From positions 62,001 to 126,000 of the forward strand of contig NZ_QQOA01000011.1 in the NCBI RefSeq assembly GCF_003443895.1: a stretch of 64,000 nt of DNA, read 5' to 3'. The DNA comes from Paraburkholderia phosphatilytica. Lineage in GTDB: Bacteria; Pseudomonadota; Gammaproteobacteria; Burkholderiales; Burkholderiaceae. The position numbers and the translations under genes were made by a program. This document shows positions 21,327 to 30,547 of this stretch, piece by piece. How positions within the stretch are numbered: the first letter of the stretch is position 1; the number at the start of each line of letters is the position of its first letter. The notes beneath the pieces were generated by a model, which was not told where the DNA came from, made no database searches, and was given only the letters and a program-made list of their open reading frames with translations.

Positions 21327-22733
21327 TCACTGTCCCAGTTGCCGCAGCGGCTTGCCCGCCATCAGGTTGCGCTCGATCTGCTCGAGCGAAGCCGAACGGG
21401 TCTCCGGCACATAGCGCAGCGTGACGAGGATGAAGAGCGCATTCAACGCTGCGTAGAGCCAGAAGGTCTGCGCATGACCGAACGTGTTCAGCAGCGTCAG
21501 GAAGGTGGCGCCCGCCACCGTATTCGCGATCCAGTTCACGAACGTGGACGCGGCGATGCCGAAATCGCGGCCCTTGATCGGCTGGATCTCCGCGCACAGG
21601 ATCCAGATCATAGGACCCGCCGACATCGCGAAGCCGACGATGAAGAGCAGCAGCGCGGCGACCGCCACCATCTGCGTCGTGCCCGACGTGATGCCGATGT
21701 GCAGCATCGCGCCGAGCGTCGCGAGCGATGCCGCCATCACCGTGAAGCCGATGTAGAGGATCGGCTTGCGGCCCCAGCGGTCCACGAGCCCGATCGCAAT
21801 GAAGGTCGACGCGACGTTCACCGCACCGACGATCACGGTGCCCCACAGCTGGTCGTGCGCGGAGCCGTAGCCAGCCAGTCCGAAGATACGCGGCGCGTAA
21901 TACATCACGACGTTGATGCCGGTGAGCTGCTGCATGATCTGCAGCAGTACACCGAGCCACACTGAACGCCGGAAGTTAGGATTGCTGCGAAAGAGCCCCC
22001 AGCCTTCCTGGGTGATCTTCAGCTGGTCGCGGATCTCGCGCATTTCGACGTCGATTTCCTTGCTGTCGGTGCGCAGATGTTCGAGCACCGTCTGCGCTTC
22101 CTTCTCGCGGCGCACACTCATCAGCCAGCGCGGGCTTTGCGGCAACAGCAGCAGTCCAGCGAGCAGCGCAAGCGCGGGGAACGCGATCACGCCGAGCATC
22201 CAGTGCCAGTTGCCGGTGCCGCTGAACGCGGTGTTCGACAGGAACGCGGCGAGAATGCCGACCGTGATCATCAGCTGGTTCAGCGAAATCATCGCGCCGC
22301 GCATCGTGCGCGGCGCGATCTCGGACAGATAGAGCGGCGCGGTGAACGACGCGATGCCGACCGCGATACCCAACAGCACACGTCCACCGATCAGGAAGCG
22401 CGGATCCGGCGAAAACGCGCAGACCGCGGATGCGCACGCGAACAGCGCCGCGCCGATCATCAGCGAATATTTGCGGCCGATCGCCTTGGCCATCCAGCCG
22501 GACAGGAGCGCACCGAGCGCGGCGCCGACCATCATCGAGCTGACGATCCATTCCTGCACCTTGTCGCTGACGTGAAACTGCTTGGCGATGAATGGCAGCG
22601 CGCCGGAGATCACGCCGATGTCGAGGCCGAACAGCAGGCCCGCGAGCGCGGCGATGGCGCAGGTCATGACGACCTGAAAGCGCTTGTGCGACCCGGCCGC
22701 GTGCGCGGACAGCCCATGGTGTGCGGACGACAT
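21327..22733 (-). CDS. MFS sugar porter (GalP/AraE/XylE type)
   Basis: 468 residues, twelve helices. Sugar-porter signatures are present: LLFGLDIGVISGALPFI in helix 1, AKAIGRKYSLMI, GRVLLGIAVGI, LLPQSPRWLMS at the end of helix 6, QQLTGINVVMYY in helix 7, VDRWGRKPIL, and YVPETRSASLEQIE at the C-terminus. It is a proton-coupled importer of hexose or pentose at the inner membrane. The specific sugar is not readable from the sequence. It is followed on the same strand by the epoxide-hydrolase-like gene after 146 bases. Confidence 0.94.
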   Translation of the reverse strand: MSSAHHGLSAHAAGSHKRFQVVMTCAIAALAGLLFGLDIGVISGALPFIAKQFHVSDKVQEWIVSSMMVGAALGALLSGWMAKAIGRKYSLMIGAALFACASAVCAFSPDPRFLIGGRVLLGIAVGIASFTAPLYLSEIAPRTMRGAMISLNQLMITVGILAAFLSNTAFSGTGNWHWMLGVIAFPALALLAGLLLLPQSPRWLMSVRREKEAQTVLEHLRTDSKEIDVEMREIRDQLKITQEGWGLFRSNPNFRRSVWLGVLLQIMQQLTGINVVMYYAPRIFGLAGYGSAHDQLWGTVIVGAVNVASTFIAIGLVDRWGRKPILYIGFTVMAASLATLGAMLHIGITSGTTQMVAVAALLLFIVGFAMSAGPMIWILCAEIQPIKGRDFGIAASTFVNWIANTVAGATFLTLLNTFGHAQTFWLYAALNALFILVTLRYVPETRSASLEQIERNLMAGKPLRQLGQ

Positions 22734-22908
22734 GACGTTCCCTTCCGGTTGACGTTGGACCGGGCGCCATCTGCGTCGCGCGAGGCGTGCTGCGCGCGTG
22801 TTTGCGGGGTCGAACGCACGTCGTTCACAGCGTGTCGCGGCCCTGGCGCCGACTGGCGATCAGGTCAGCATTCGCCGTGCCCAGCAGCGGCGCCCGCAGC
22901 GCCAGACG

Positions 22909-23358
22909 CTAGAGCTTCGGGCAGGACATGACCTGCAGCGGCTGCGTCGTGATGCCTGGCTTGCCGTCGGTGGCCTCGGTGCCTTGCGGTGGCGTCGAGA
23001 TCAGCCGCACGCCGCGGGGTCCCGCATTCGCGAGCGCGTATTTTTCCTCGCTGCCTTGCGGTTGCCAGTACGCGCGAAAGAGCGAACCGCCTTCGCTGAA
23101 GACGAGCAGCTTGCCGTGCGTCGTCTGGCCGCCGGAGACGAAGTCGACTGCTTCACCGTCGCGCAGCGCAAAGCCGGCGTCGGCGCTACCGGACGAGCCT
23201 GGGCCGACCAGCTTGCCGCATGGCGCATCGCCAGTGCCAGTATCTGCAGGAGAGTTTGCAGCGGGCGCGGCATTGTCGGCTGCATGCGCGGGCTCGGTGA
23301 CGAAGCATGCTGCGCCGAGCAGGCATGACGACAGCGCAAGCGCAAAGCCAGTTTTCAC
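22909..23358 (-). CDS. small secreted protein of unknown function
   Basis: 149 residues with a GTG start at 23358 preceded by a full AGGAGG ribosome-binding site. The Sec signal peptide is MKTGFALALSSCLLGAACFV, with probable cleavage at AHA near residue 26. An Ala/Asp-rich linker follows, then a compact domain of about 100 residues with two Cys: CGKLVGPGSSG near its start and VMSCPKL at the C-terminus, likely a disulfide. No family recognised. Probably periplasmic. Confidence 0.8.
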   Translation of the reverse strand: MKTGFALALSSCLLGAACFVTEPAHAADNAAPAANSPADTGTGDAPCGKLVGPGSSGSADAGFALRDGEAVDFVSGGQTTHGKLLVFSEGGSLFRAYWQPQGSEEKYALANAGPRGVRLISTPPQGTEATDGKPGITTQPLQVMSCPKL

Positions 23359-23518
23359 GCGGGACCTCCTGGGTCGGAGAACGATCTCGCGTCGGCAGCA
23401 AGCGATGTGCCTGCGCGATTTGCAGCTGACAGGCTGCTAAGGGCCGCGGAGGGACGAAGAAAAAGAGGCGTTGCGCCGCCAAGACTGCACACGGCGCAAC
23501 GACACCCAAGGAGACGGT

Positions 23519-24469
23519 TCAGGCCACGGCTTCCGCGAGACGTTCGGCGCCGGCCGGCGCGCGCGCCGGCTTGATGGGCTCGGCCTGCGCGAAGTGCTCG
23601 ACGAGGTGATCGACGAACGTGCGCACCTTGGCCGGCAGATGATGGCGGCTTGGATACGCGATGTTGATCTCGATCTGCGGCAACTCGTATTCGGGCAGCA
23701 GCTTGACGAAACGGCCACGCTCGAGATCGCGACCGACGAGGTAATCCGGCAGTACCGCGACGCCCATGTCGAGCAGTGCGAACTGGCGCAGCATTTCGGT
23801 GTTGTTCGCGACGATCGCGTTGGCGGGCCGCACGCGCACTTCGCCGTTGGGACCGGAGAACACGCGCTCATCGCCGAAGTATTCGGTCGGCAGGCTGAGG
23901 CATGCGTGTTCCGCGAGCCGTTCGGGGCGCGTCGGCACGCCGCGTTTGTGCAGATACGTCGGCGTCGCGCATACGGTCATGCGGCTCGACATCAGGCGGC
24001 GGGTGACGATGGTCGAGCTGCGCATCTGCCGCACGGCCACGATGCCGACGTCGTAACCTTCCTCGACGAGATCCACCTGGCGGCTCACCAGCGTGACGTC
24101 CGGCACCACCTTCGGATAGCGCGCGGTGAAGCTCTGCAGCACCGGCGCGAGATTGTGCAGACCGAACACGACGGGCGCGACGATGCGCAGCGTGCCCACC
24201 GGCTCGTGATTGCGCGCCACCACCATCTGCTCGACGTCCTCGAGTTCATCGAGAATCTGCCGCGCGCGTTCCAGATACACCTGACCGGCTTCGGTCAGCG
24301 AGAGGCTGCGGGTCGTGCGGTTGAGCAGCCGCGTGCCGAGCCGGCCTTCGAGGTCCGCCACATGACGCGTCGCGACCGCGCTCGAAATACCCACCGCGGT
24401 GGCCGCTCGGGCGAATCCGCCCAGCTCCGCCACCTTGGCGAACACGCGCATCGACTGCAAATGGTCCAT
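23519..24469 (-). CDS. LysR-family transcriptional regulator
   Basis: 316 residues from ATG 24469, with GCAGGAGCCGACCC upstream. The winged helix-turn-helix at the N-terminus begins MDHLQSMRVFAKVAELGGFA and contains LLNRTTRSLSLTEAG. The effector domain spans about residues 92-295. It is divergent from the tandem alpha/beta hydrolase gene at 24959, with 489 bases between them, so it may regulate that gene. The C-terminus is extended and Ala/Pro-rich. Confidence 0.93.
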   Translation of the reverse strand: MDHLQSMRVFAKVAELGGFARAATAVGISSAVATRHVADLEGRLGTRLLNRTTRSLSLTEAGQVYLERARQILDELEDVEQMVVARNHEPVGTLRIVAPVVFGLHNLAPVLQSFTARYPKVVPDVTLVSRQVDLVEEGYDVGIVAVRQMRSSTIVTRRLMSSRMTVCATPTYLHKRGVPTRPERLAEHACLSLPTEYFGDERVFSGPNGEVRVRPANAIVANNTEMLRQFALLDMGVAVLPDYLVGRDLERGRFVKLLPEYELPQIEINIAYPSRHHLPAKVRTFVDHLVEHFAQAEPIKPARAPAGAERLAEAVA

Positions 24470-24958
24470 GGGTCGGCTCCTGCTGCAAGAACACTTTCGT
24501 TGATCGGTGATGCACTGCCCATCGCTGCATTGTGCGAACAATGGCCGCCAGTCAAGGCGCCTCGACACACAAGCAGTATGGAGCGGGGACCATGGCCAGA
24601 CGCTGTCCGTAATATGGCCGATTTGTCAGTTGAGTCTGGACCGTGCGTTCGATACGGGCGCGGCAAGCGGGTTAATCGGCCGTTGGCGCCGACGGAAGTT
24701 GCCGATGACCCCTTGGCCCAGCCGCAATGTCACGAAAGCGCCACAGGCGGTATGGGGGGCTCCAGGTGCCATCGGGCGCAGGCGGTGCACCTGAAAAGGG
24801 CACGAACCCTGAGTGGGAAAGCGCACCGACCATGTTTCGGCCGGCGTTGCTTACTGTTCGCAAGCCGCGCACGACGCGGCATGGGAGGCGCGGGTTGCCG
24901 AGGACGCTGTGGGGCGTACGGCCCGCCATAAATAATCGAGACAAAAGGATGTACTGCA
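24470..24958. other. divergent intergenic region, lysR / tandem hydrolase
   Basis: 489 bases with no credible ORF. A ribosome-binding site (AAAAGGATG) sits about 10 bases before ATG 24959. The AT-rich CATAAATAATCGAGA just upstream could be a -10 region. I see no clear operator. Confidence 0.45.
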
Positions 24959-26860
24959 ATGAAACCTGTCGTTTTCAGTGGGGGACATTTCGGCTGGCTG
25001 CATGAGGCCGAAGGCGCGAGCGGCGTGGTGATGTGCAATCCGCTCGGCCACGAAGCCATGTGGCTTCATCAGGCGATGCGTCGTTTTGCGGACGCACTCG
25101 CGGCGCGCGGCATACCTGTGCTGCGCTTCGACTATCTGGGCACCGGCGATTCGCTGGATGGCCCCGACCTGCTGCATCCCGCGCGCTGGGTCGGCGAGAC
25201 GCTGCAGGCGATCGAGTACTTCAGGAATGTGACAGGCGTCGAACGCGTGTCGCTCGCGGGGTTCCGCTTCGGCGCGACGATCGCCGCGCTCGCGGCGACG
25301 CAGGTCGACGTGGATGCGCTCGCGCTGTTCGCGCCGGTCGTGCAGATGCGGCTCTACATGCGCGAGATGAGCGTGCTGCATCAGACGTGGCGGCAGAAAG
25401 CGCAACTCGAAGCCGGTGAATGCCTGACGCCCGCCGGCGCGTTCGACGTGCTGGGTCATCGTTTCAGCGACACGGGTCTCGACGAACTGCGCGAGCTCGA
25501 TCTGCGCACGATATCGAACGGGCGCGCGCCCGCGCCGCGCATCCTGATCGCGCACAGCGGTCTGCGCGACAACAGCGATGCGCTGGCCTCACATTACGTG
25601 TCGCAAGGCGCCGCCGTGGAGTCGATCGAGTTCGATCACTACACGCAGACGCTGCAGCCGGCCTGGCTCACCGAACCGCCCGATCTCGCGATCGACGGCG
25701 CGGCGAAGTGGTTCGCGCAGACACTCGCAGATGTCGCGCCGGGTGCGCAGCGCCGGGTCGCTGCCGCGCAGATGCCCGCGCAGCCCGCGCTCGTGATGCC
25801 CGGCGTGACCGAGTATCCGGTCGGCGTGGGCGATGGCCGCATGTTCGGCGTGCTGTCGATGCCATCGCGGCAAGCGCCGCCTGCCAGCACGCCGGTGCTG
25901 CTGATCGCGAACACGTCGGCCACGCACCACATCGGCGATGGGCGCTTCAGCGTCGAACTCGCGCGGCAACTCGGGCAGCTCGGTTACGCGACGCTGCGTA
26001 TCGACGCGGGCGTGCTCGGCGACAGTGCCGGCGCCATCCATAACCGCGTGATGGGGCTCACGCCGTTCGATACGATCGGCGCGGATCTGTCCGATGCCGT
26101 CGACTGGCTGACGAAGTGCGGCTACCGTCACATCGCGCTGTTCGGCATCTGCGCGGGCGCGTACGCGGCGCTGCGCGCGGCGCGCGCCAATCCGGCGGTG
26201 CGCGCGCTGGTGCTCGTGAATCCGGCCAGTTTTCATCTGCCTGATGGCTGCACGATGGTCGGCTCGACGCAGATTCCGCGCGGCTCGCCGCGCGCGCATC
26301 TGCGCTCGATGTGGCGCGCCGGGAAGTGGGCGCAGGTGCTGCGTGGGGAAGTGCGGCTCGCGCCGGTCGTGCGCACGATGTGGCGTCATGGCGTCGCGCA
26401 GTTGCAGGGCGCGGTCGCGAACTACACGAACGACATGCTGTGCGCGAGCAACTTCAGCCACGAGGTGCGCGGCCTGTTCCGCCGGCTCGATGCGAACGGC
26501 GTGCATGTGCGGATGCTGTTCAGCCCGCGCGATCACAGTCTCGACGAGCTCTACATGCACTTCGGCGTGAACGGTCAGCGCCTGCGCAGGCTGTCGCGCG
26601 TGCGCGCGCTGATCTTCAGCACGATGGATCACGAAGTGCTGGATCGCGGCTCGCGCGAGCATGTGGTCGCGATCTGCCACGCGCTGCTGCACGAGGCGTT
26701 CTTCACCGCGTCGATGGGCGAGTCTGCCGCGCCGACGCTGACGCCGGCGGAAGAAGCCGTCTTCACGCCGGGCGCCGAGGCCGCGAACGAGCCGTACGGA
26801 CCCAACGCCATCCGCTTCGATTCGGGTGTCGCGTCGAACGTGTGGACGCACGGCCGCTAA
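24959..26860 (+). CDS. tandem alpha/beta-hydrolase protein with atypical nucleophile elbows
   Basis: 633 residues with two alpha/beta-hydrolase domains, about 1-265 and 285-590. Both have the strand-loop beginnings of the family (MCNPLGHEAMWLHQAMR; LLIANTSATHHIGDGR). The nucleophile elbows are odd: SLAGFRFGATIA puts Arg103, and FGICAGAYAAL puts Cys398, where serine is expected. The likely His at the end of domain 2 is in STMDHEVLDRGSREH. It resembles the paired hydrolases associated with exosortase or EPS loci, where non-Ser elbows also occur, as I recall. It is cytoplasmic with no signal peptide. It may be a thioesterase, acyltransferase or binding protein; activity is unproven. Confidence 0.75.
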   Translation: MKPVVFSGGHFGWLHEAEGASGVVMCNPLGHEAMWLHQAMRRFADALAARGIPVLRFDYLGTGDSLDGPDLLHPARWVGETLQAIEYFRNVTGVERVSLAGFRFGATIAALAATQVDVDALALFAPVVQMRLYMREMSVLHQTWRQKAQLEAGECLTPAGAFDVLGHRFSDTGLDELRELDLRTISNGRAPAPRILIAHSGLRDNSDALASHYVSQGAAVESIEFDHYTQTLQPAWLTEPPDLAIDGAAKWFAQTLADVAPGAQRRVAAAQMPAQPALVMPGVTEYPVGVGDGRMFGVLSMPSRQAPPASTPVLLIANTSATHHIGDGRFSVELARQLGQLGYATLRIDAGVLGDSAGAIHNRVMGLTPFDTIGADLSDAVDWLTKCGYRHIALFGICAGAYAALRAARANPAVRALVLVNPASFHLPDGCTMVGSTQIPRGSPRAHLRSMWRAGKWAQVLRGEVRLAPVVRTMWRHGVAQLQGAVANYTNDMLCASNFSHEVRGLFRRLDANGVHVRMLFSPRDHSLDELYMHFGVNGQRLRRLSRVRALIFSTMDHEVLDRGSREHVVAICHALLHEAFFTASMGESAAPTLTPAEEAVFTPGAEAANEPYGPNAIRFDSGVASNVWTHGR

Positions 26861-26865
26861 GGCAA

Positions 26866-26890
26866 TCGGCGCTCACCTGGTGAGCGCCGA
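26866..26890. terminator. palindromic hairpin between convergent genes
   Basis: A 12-bp perfect inverted repeat (TCGGCGCTCACC / GGTGAGCGCCGA) with one central base begins 5 bases after the tandem hydrolase stop. It lies before the convergent PAP2 gene end at 26941. There is no T-run, so it is probably a bidirectional transcript-end hairpin rather than a strict intrinsic terminator. Confidence 0.6.
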
Positions 26891-26940
26891 ATCGACAAGC
26901 CGTTTCATGTGATGGACCAGACAACTCGACACGCGCGCGC

Positions 26941-27684
26941 TCAGCGCGCGTCGTCGAGCTTCGTCGTGATGGTCTGCTGCCAGTGCGGCGCTTTCATGTC
27001 GATCCACGTCGACACCGGCGCGATCCTGCCATGGCACACCACTACGATCGCGAGCGCGATCGCCGCGTAGGTGGTGGTCAGATCGCGCCTTAGCGCGACC
27101 GTGCGTGCGCTTCCCGTCACCTGTTCGACTACGTAGCCCGCCTGGCGCTTGAACATCGGCGCGCAGGTGAGCGTGGCGACGAGCGTGCCGAGCGCCATGC
27201 CGGTGACGACCTCGGCGGTGGTGTGGAAGCCGAACAGCTTGCGCGAGATCCCGATCACGAGCGCGAATGCGAGGCCGCCCAGGAACATGTTCAGCACGCT
27301 ATGACGGCGCGTGTGCGTCGCGCAGATTGCGCACACTGTGGGATAGACGGCGCTCGCGAGCATCGTGTGCCCGCTCACGACCGTGAAGTGCAACGCCTGC
27401 ACCTCGATGCCCCAGCCCGCGTACGCGACCTTCGTCGCGGCGACGATCGCGGCGCCCGTGCTGAAGCAGATGGCCCACGTGATCAGCGCGCGCCACGCGC
27501 GGATGAATCCGAGCCACAGGAAGATGAACGCGGCCAGCGGCCCTGTCAGATACGGGTCGCCGAAATTGGTGAGGAAGAACAGCAGGTGTCCGATTGGGTG
27601 TCCGATGATGAGCCCCGTCAGTGTCGTGAACCGCGCGTGAAGACTGTTGTGGCCCGCGTCCGCTAAACGCGGAGACGCAGGCAC
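26941..27684 (-). CDS. PAP2-like membrane phosphatase
   Basis: 247 residues from a GTG at 27684 with a weak ribosome-binding site; start uncertain. Five or six hydrophobic helices. PAP2 motifs: SGHT (motif 2) near residue 115 and SRKLFGFHTTAEVVTG (motif 3) near residue 155, where the usual final Asp is Glu. Motif 1 (KxxxxxxRP) is degenerate: a Lys is present but RP is missing. PAP2 enzymes dephosphorylate lipid phosphates, including undecaprenyl pyrophosphate. Motif loss makes activity uncertain. It follows the gene at 27711 by 26 bases and likely forms a two-gene operon. Confidence 0.75.
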   Translation of the reverse strand: MPASPRLADAGHNSLHARFTTLTGLIIGHPIGHLLFFLTNFGDPYLTGPLAAFIFLWLGFIRAWRALITWAICFSTGAAIVAATKVAYAGWGIEVQALHFTVVSGHTMLASAVYPTVCAICATHTRRHSVLNMFLGGLAFALVIGISRKLFGFHTTAEVVTGMALGTLVATLTCAPMFKRQAGYVVEQVTGSARTVALRRDLTTTYAAIALAIVVVCHGRIAPVSTWIDMKAPHWQQTITTKLDDAR

Positions 27685-27710
27685 GTCACGCCGCGCAGTT
27701 CAGTTGAAGT

Positions 27711-28544
27711 TCAGTGATGACCGTCCGACACGACCCAATGCCTCGCATGCCGTGTCGCTCTCCAGTGTTTGTGGGTCGGCGTCCACGTATCGTTCCCGGC
27801 CAGAGTGTGAGCATCTGTATCGGGCAGATCGAGCACCGTCTCGTCGTTGTCGGCGAGCATTGCGGCGTTCATCGCGCGCTGATGGGCTTCCCGCATTGCG
27901 CGGCAGCCAGTCCAGTGCGGGTGCGCGAGGCAGCGATGACTGATCGGCGGGATTGCGTTCGCATCGCCAGCCATTGCTTCGCTCTGCGATGGATCGGTAA
28001 GAACGGGCGCGATGTCGGTGGGTTGAGCGGATGCATTCGGTAAAAGCGGCGCATTCGGTGTGGGATTGTGCGTGTCGCTTGTACCGATCACACCTTGCGT
28101 CGTGGTTGCGGACAGACGCGCCGCGGCCATCAGCGTGTTCGTTGGCGAGAGGGTTGGAGAGGGCGTGGGCGCGTCGGCTGCGCGCTCAACGTCCTGCACG
28201 TCTTCGGTATTGAGGTTCGGTCCCGACAGATGATCGAACGCGGACTTCGCGGCGATTCCCGTCATCAGCGCAATCGCGCACGCACCGTAAATCAGGTTGT
28301 TGCGACGTCTTAGCGAAATGGGTCCACGACGCGCGTTAGCATCGTAACTGGAAGTAAAAGAAGTAACGTGTGGGGGGCGTGACTCAGCGCTCGCATTCGC
28401 GTCGTTCGATGCTTCACGTGCGCCGCCGGGCGCTGGGCGAAATGCCGTCGAGCCCGCGCGCAATGGGTCTTGCGCGACATTGCTCACGCGCGGTCCGCGC
28501 ATGCCGCCTCGGGGGCGAGAGGGTGGTGGCTGGTCCCGATTCAT
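27711..28544 (-). CDS. hypothetical single-helix membrane protein
   Basis: 277 residues. A Pro/Arg-rich cytoplasmic N-terminus (about 1-83) leads to one membrane helix (NLIYGACAIALMTGIAA, about 84-100). A long low-complexity Thr/Pro/Asn-rich region follows, then a C-terminal part with two Cys in HRCLAHPHWTGCRAMREAH and many His residues. No family recognised. Type II topology would place the C-terminus in the periplasm. It is just upstream of the PAP2 gene. The ribosome-binding site is weak, so the start may differ. Confidence 0.6.
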   Translation of the reverse strand: MNRDQPPPSRPRGGMRGPRVSNVAQDPLRAGSTAFRPAPGGAREASNDANASAESRPPHVTSFTSSYDANARRGPISLRRRNNLIYGACAIALMTGIAAKSAFDHLSGPNLNTEDVQDVERAADAPTPSPTLSPTNTLMAAARLSATTTQGVIGTSDTHNPTPNAPLLPNASAQPTDIAPVLTDPSQSEAMAGDANAIPPISHRCLAHPHWTGCRAMREAHQRAMNAAMLADNDETVLDLPDTDAHTLAGNDTWTPTHKHWRATRHARHWVVSDGHH

Positions 28545-28944
28545 TCACACGAAGCGGCTTACGCGGTGTTGATCTGGTGCCGCTCTTCCTTGAGAATGGG
28601 CGCCAGTCCGGATGGCCTGAATGTTCAGTAGATGTCCTTTTTCGCTTTGCGGCCGGTATCCGTATGTGCGGGCTCGCACACAACTGTTGCTACGTCACAC
28701 GCGTTTATTTTTTTAGTGGCACGATGGGATAATCCATTGCGTCATACGTCTAACGCGAGTGACTGCTACAGTCGATTCTGGCAAAGCGCACCCGGCTTTC
28801 CATGCGCCCGCTCACGCAACCGCTCAAGCGGCGCCAGTATCGCGAAGCTGCTTCATCGGACCGGAAGAGGCAGGCAGTTTGCGGTCACTACTCGAACAGG
28901 CCATTCACAGGGGAGGGGGAATATCAACCGTGTGAGGCTCCGGT
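28545..28944. other. divergent intergenic region before the sigma54 activator gene
   Basis: 400 bases with no credible gene. The + strand near 28700 is AT-rich (GTTTATTTTTTTAGTGG). GGGGAGGGGGAA at about 28910-28921 lies too far from the ATG to be an ideal ribosome-binding site. A TGGCAC at about 28716 lacks the matching -12 GC, so it was not called a sigma54 site. Confidence 0.45.
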
Positions 28945-30453
28945 ATGAAAAGTCAAGCTTGTCGAACGCTCGTGTTTGTCTCGCGCACGTCGGGACAACA
29001 GCAGCTTCACGACACGCTGCGACAGTCCGGTTGGAACGTCGCGGTGCTGGGAACTGCCCAGCAGGTCAAGCGGTATCTGTCCAAAGCGCAGGCTACGGTC
29101 GGCGTCTTCGACTTCGCCAGCGGATTTTCCGCGGCTGAAGTCGCCAGCTTCAAATCAAGCTTCATCAGTCGCGAAGTCGGCTGGGTGGGTCTGCTTGGTG
29201 CCGGGCAACTCGCCAACGAAGCGCTGCGCGATGTGATCCGCAATTACTTCTCGCGCTACCTGACGCTGCCGTGCGAAATGGAGCGCATCGTTGAAGCGGT
29301 CGGCCACGAGCATGGAATGATCCTGCTCAACGACCGGCCCGTTGCCGAGAGCAGCAAGGAAGACATCGTCGGTGCGTGCGCCGCGATGAAGGAGCTGTTT
29401 CGCTCCATCAGCAAGGTCGCCAATACGGATGCGCCCGTGCTGATTCTCGGCGAGTCCGGTACCGGCAAGGAACTGACTGCCAACGCGATCCACAAGCGTT
29501 CGATTCGCCGCAACGGCCCGTTCATCGCGATCAACTGCGGTGGCTTGCCGCATCAACTGGTGCAGTCGGCGCTGTTCGGTTACGAGCGCGGCGCGTTTAC
29601 GGGCGCTTACCAACGCAAGATCGGTCGCATCGAGTCCGCGCATGGCGGCACGTTGTTTCTCGACGAGATCGGCGATCTGCCGCTTGAAAGCCAGGCTGTG
29701 CTGCTGCGCTTTCTGCAGGAGCGCAAGATCCAGCGGCTTGGCAGCACCGAGACGCTGGATGTCGACGTGCGGGTGATTTCCGCGACGAACGTCAGCCTCG
29801 AAAAAGCCGTTGCGGAAGGCACGTTTCGTGCTGACCTCTATCACCGTCTCTGCGTGCTGAACATCGTGGAGCCGCCGTTGCGCGAGCGCGGCACCGATAT
29901 CGAGCTGCTCGCGCATCACATTCTCGACTGCTACCTGGAAGACGGGCAGCGGTTGATTCGCGGCTTTTCCGATTGCGCGGTGAAGGCGATGTACACGCAT
30001 CAGTGGCCCGGTAACGTGCGCGAGCTGGTGAACCGTGTGCGTCGAGCGATCGTGATGGGCGAGGGCCGGGTGATCACCGCGGTGGATCTCGAACTGGAAA
30101 CGTGGTCGGCCGAGCGCGACGCGACGCTGAACCAGGTGCGTGCGGCCGCGGAACTCGAAGCAATCGAAAGTGCGTTGATGCGCCATGGCGACCGTCCGCA
30201 TCCGGCTGCGCGCGAACTCGGCATTTCGCGCGCCACGCTGTACCGGTTGATGGCGAACCACGGTGCGCGCCGGCGCGATCACGACCAGACCGTGGTGGCA
30301 AGCAGTGCGGGCGCCTCTCAGATGGGCCATTCCGTGGGTCATCCGGTTACGCAGCAGGCGCGCGAGATTGAAGAAGTCGAGGAGTGCGTCGCCGCCGCGA
30401 CCAACGACGACAGCGTCTATCCGTCTCCGTCACGCAGACGCGCGGGCGAGTGA
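28945..30453 (+). CDS. sigma54-dependent enhancer-binding regulator (VpsR/BerB type)
   Basis: 502 residues. The N-terminal domain (about 1-130) looks like a degenerate receiver without an obvious phospho-Asp cluster. The AAA+ sigma54-interaction domain (about 145-375) has Walker A GESGTGKE (Lys175), the sigma54-contact motif GAFTGA (216-221), Walker B GGTLFLDEIGD, and the Arg-finger region FRADLYHRLCVLNI. A Fis-type helix-turn-helix (HPAARELGISRATLYRLMA) lies near residue 440, followed by a disordered tail. It needs RpoN at -24/-12 promoters. In Burkholderia, the c-di-GMP-responsive BerB of this type activates the Bep EPS genes. Being beside manC and the wza-wzc run, it is the likely activator of this EPS locus. 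Confidence 0.9.
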   Translation: MKSQACRTLVFVSRTSGQQQLHDTLRQSGWNVAVLGTAQQVKRYLSKAQATVGVFDFASGFSAAEVASFKSSFISREVGWVGLLGAGQLANEALRDVIRNYFSRYLTLPCEMERIVEAVGHEHGMILLNDRPVAESSKEDIVGACAAMKELFRSISKVANTDAPVLILGESGTGKELTANAIHKRSIRRNGPFIAINCGGLPHQLVQSALFGYERGAFTGAYQRKIGRIESAHGGTLFLDEIGDLPLESQAVLLRFLQERKIQRLGSTETLDVDVRVISATNVSLEKAVAEGTFRADLYHRLCVLNIVEPPLRERGTDIELLAHHILDCYLEDGQRLIRGFSDCAVKAMYTHQWPGNVRELVNRVRRAIVMGEGRVITAVDLELETWSAERDATLNQVRAAAELEAIESALMRHGDRPHPAARELGISRATLYRLMANHGARRRDHDQTVVASSAGASQMGHSVGHPVTQQAREIEEVEECVAAATNDDSVYPSPSRRRAGE

Positions 30454-30502
30454 TTCCGCCCGCTTCGTCGCTTCACTTCTTTTCGTTTCATTCAGCAGGA
30501 CA

Positions 30503-30519
30503 GGCGGCTTGAAGCCGCC
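30503..30519. terminator. hairpin between convergent regulator and manC genes
   Basis: GGCGGC, loop TTGAA, GCCGCC, lying between the converging ends at 30453 and 30548. There is no strong U-run on either side. It plausibly ends both transcripts. Confidence 0.45.
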
Positions 30520-30547
30520 GCCCGTTTCACTTCCTCACTTCACTCAA

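Noticed and set aside
28714..28732. TGGCACG on the + strand before the sigma54 activator gene
   Set aside because: The -24 half is good, but no GC occurs at the required 10-base spacing, so it is not a sigma54 promoter.
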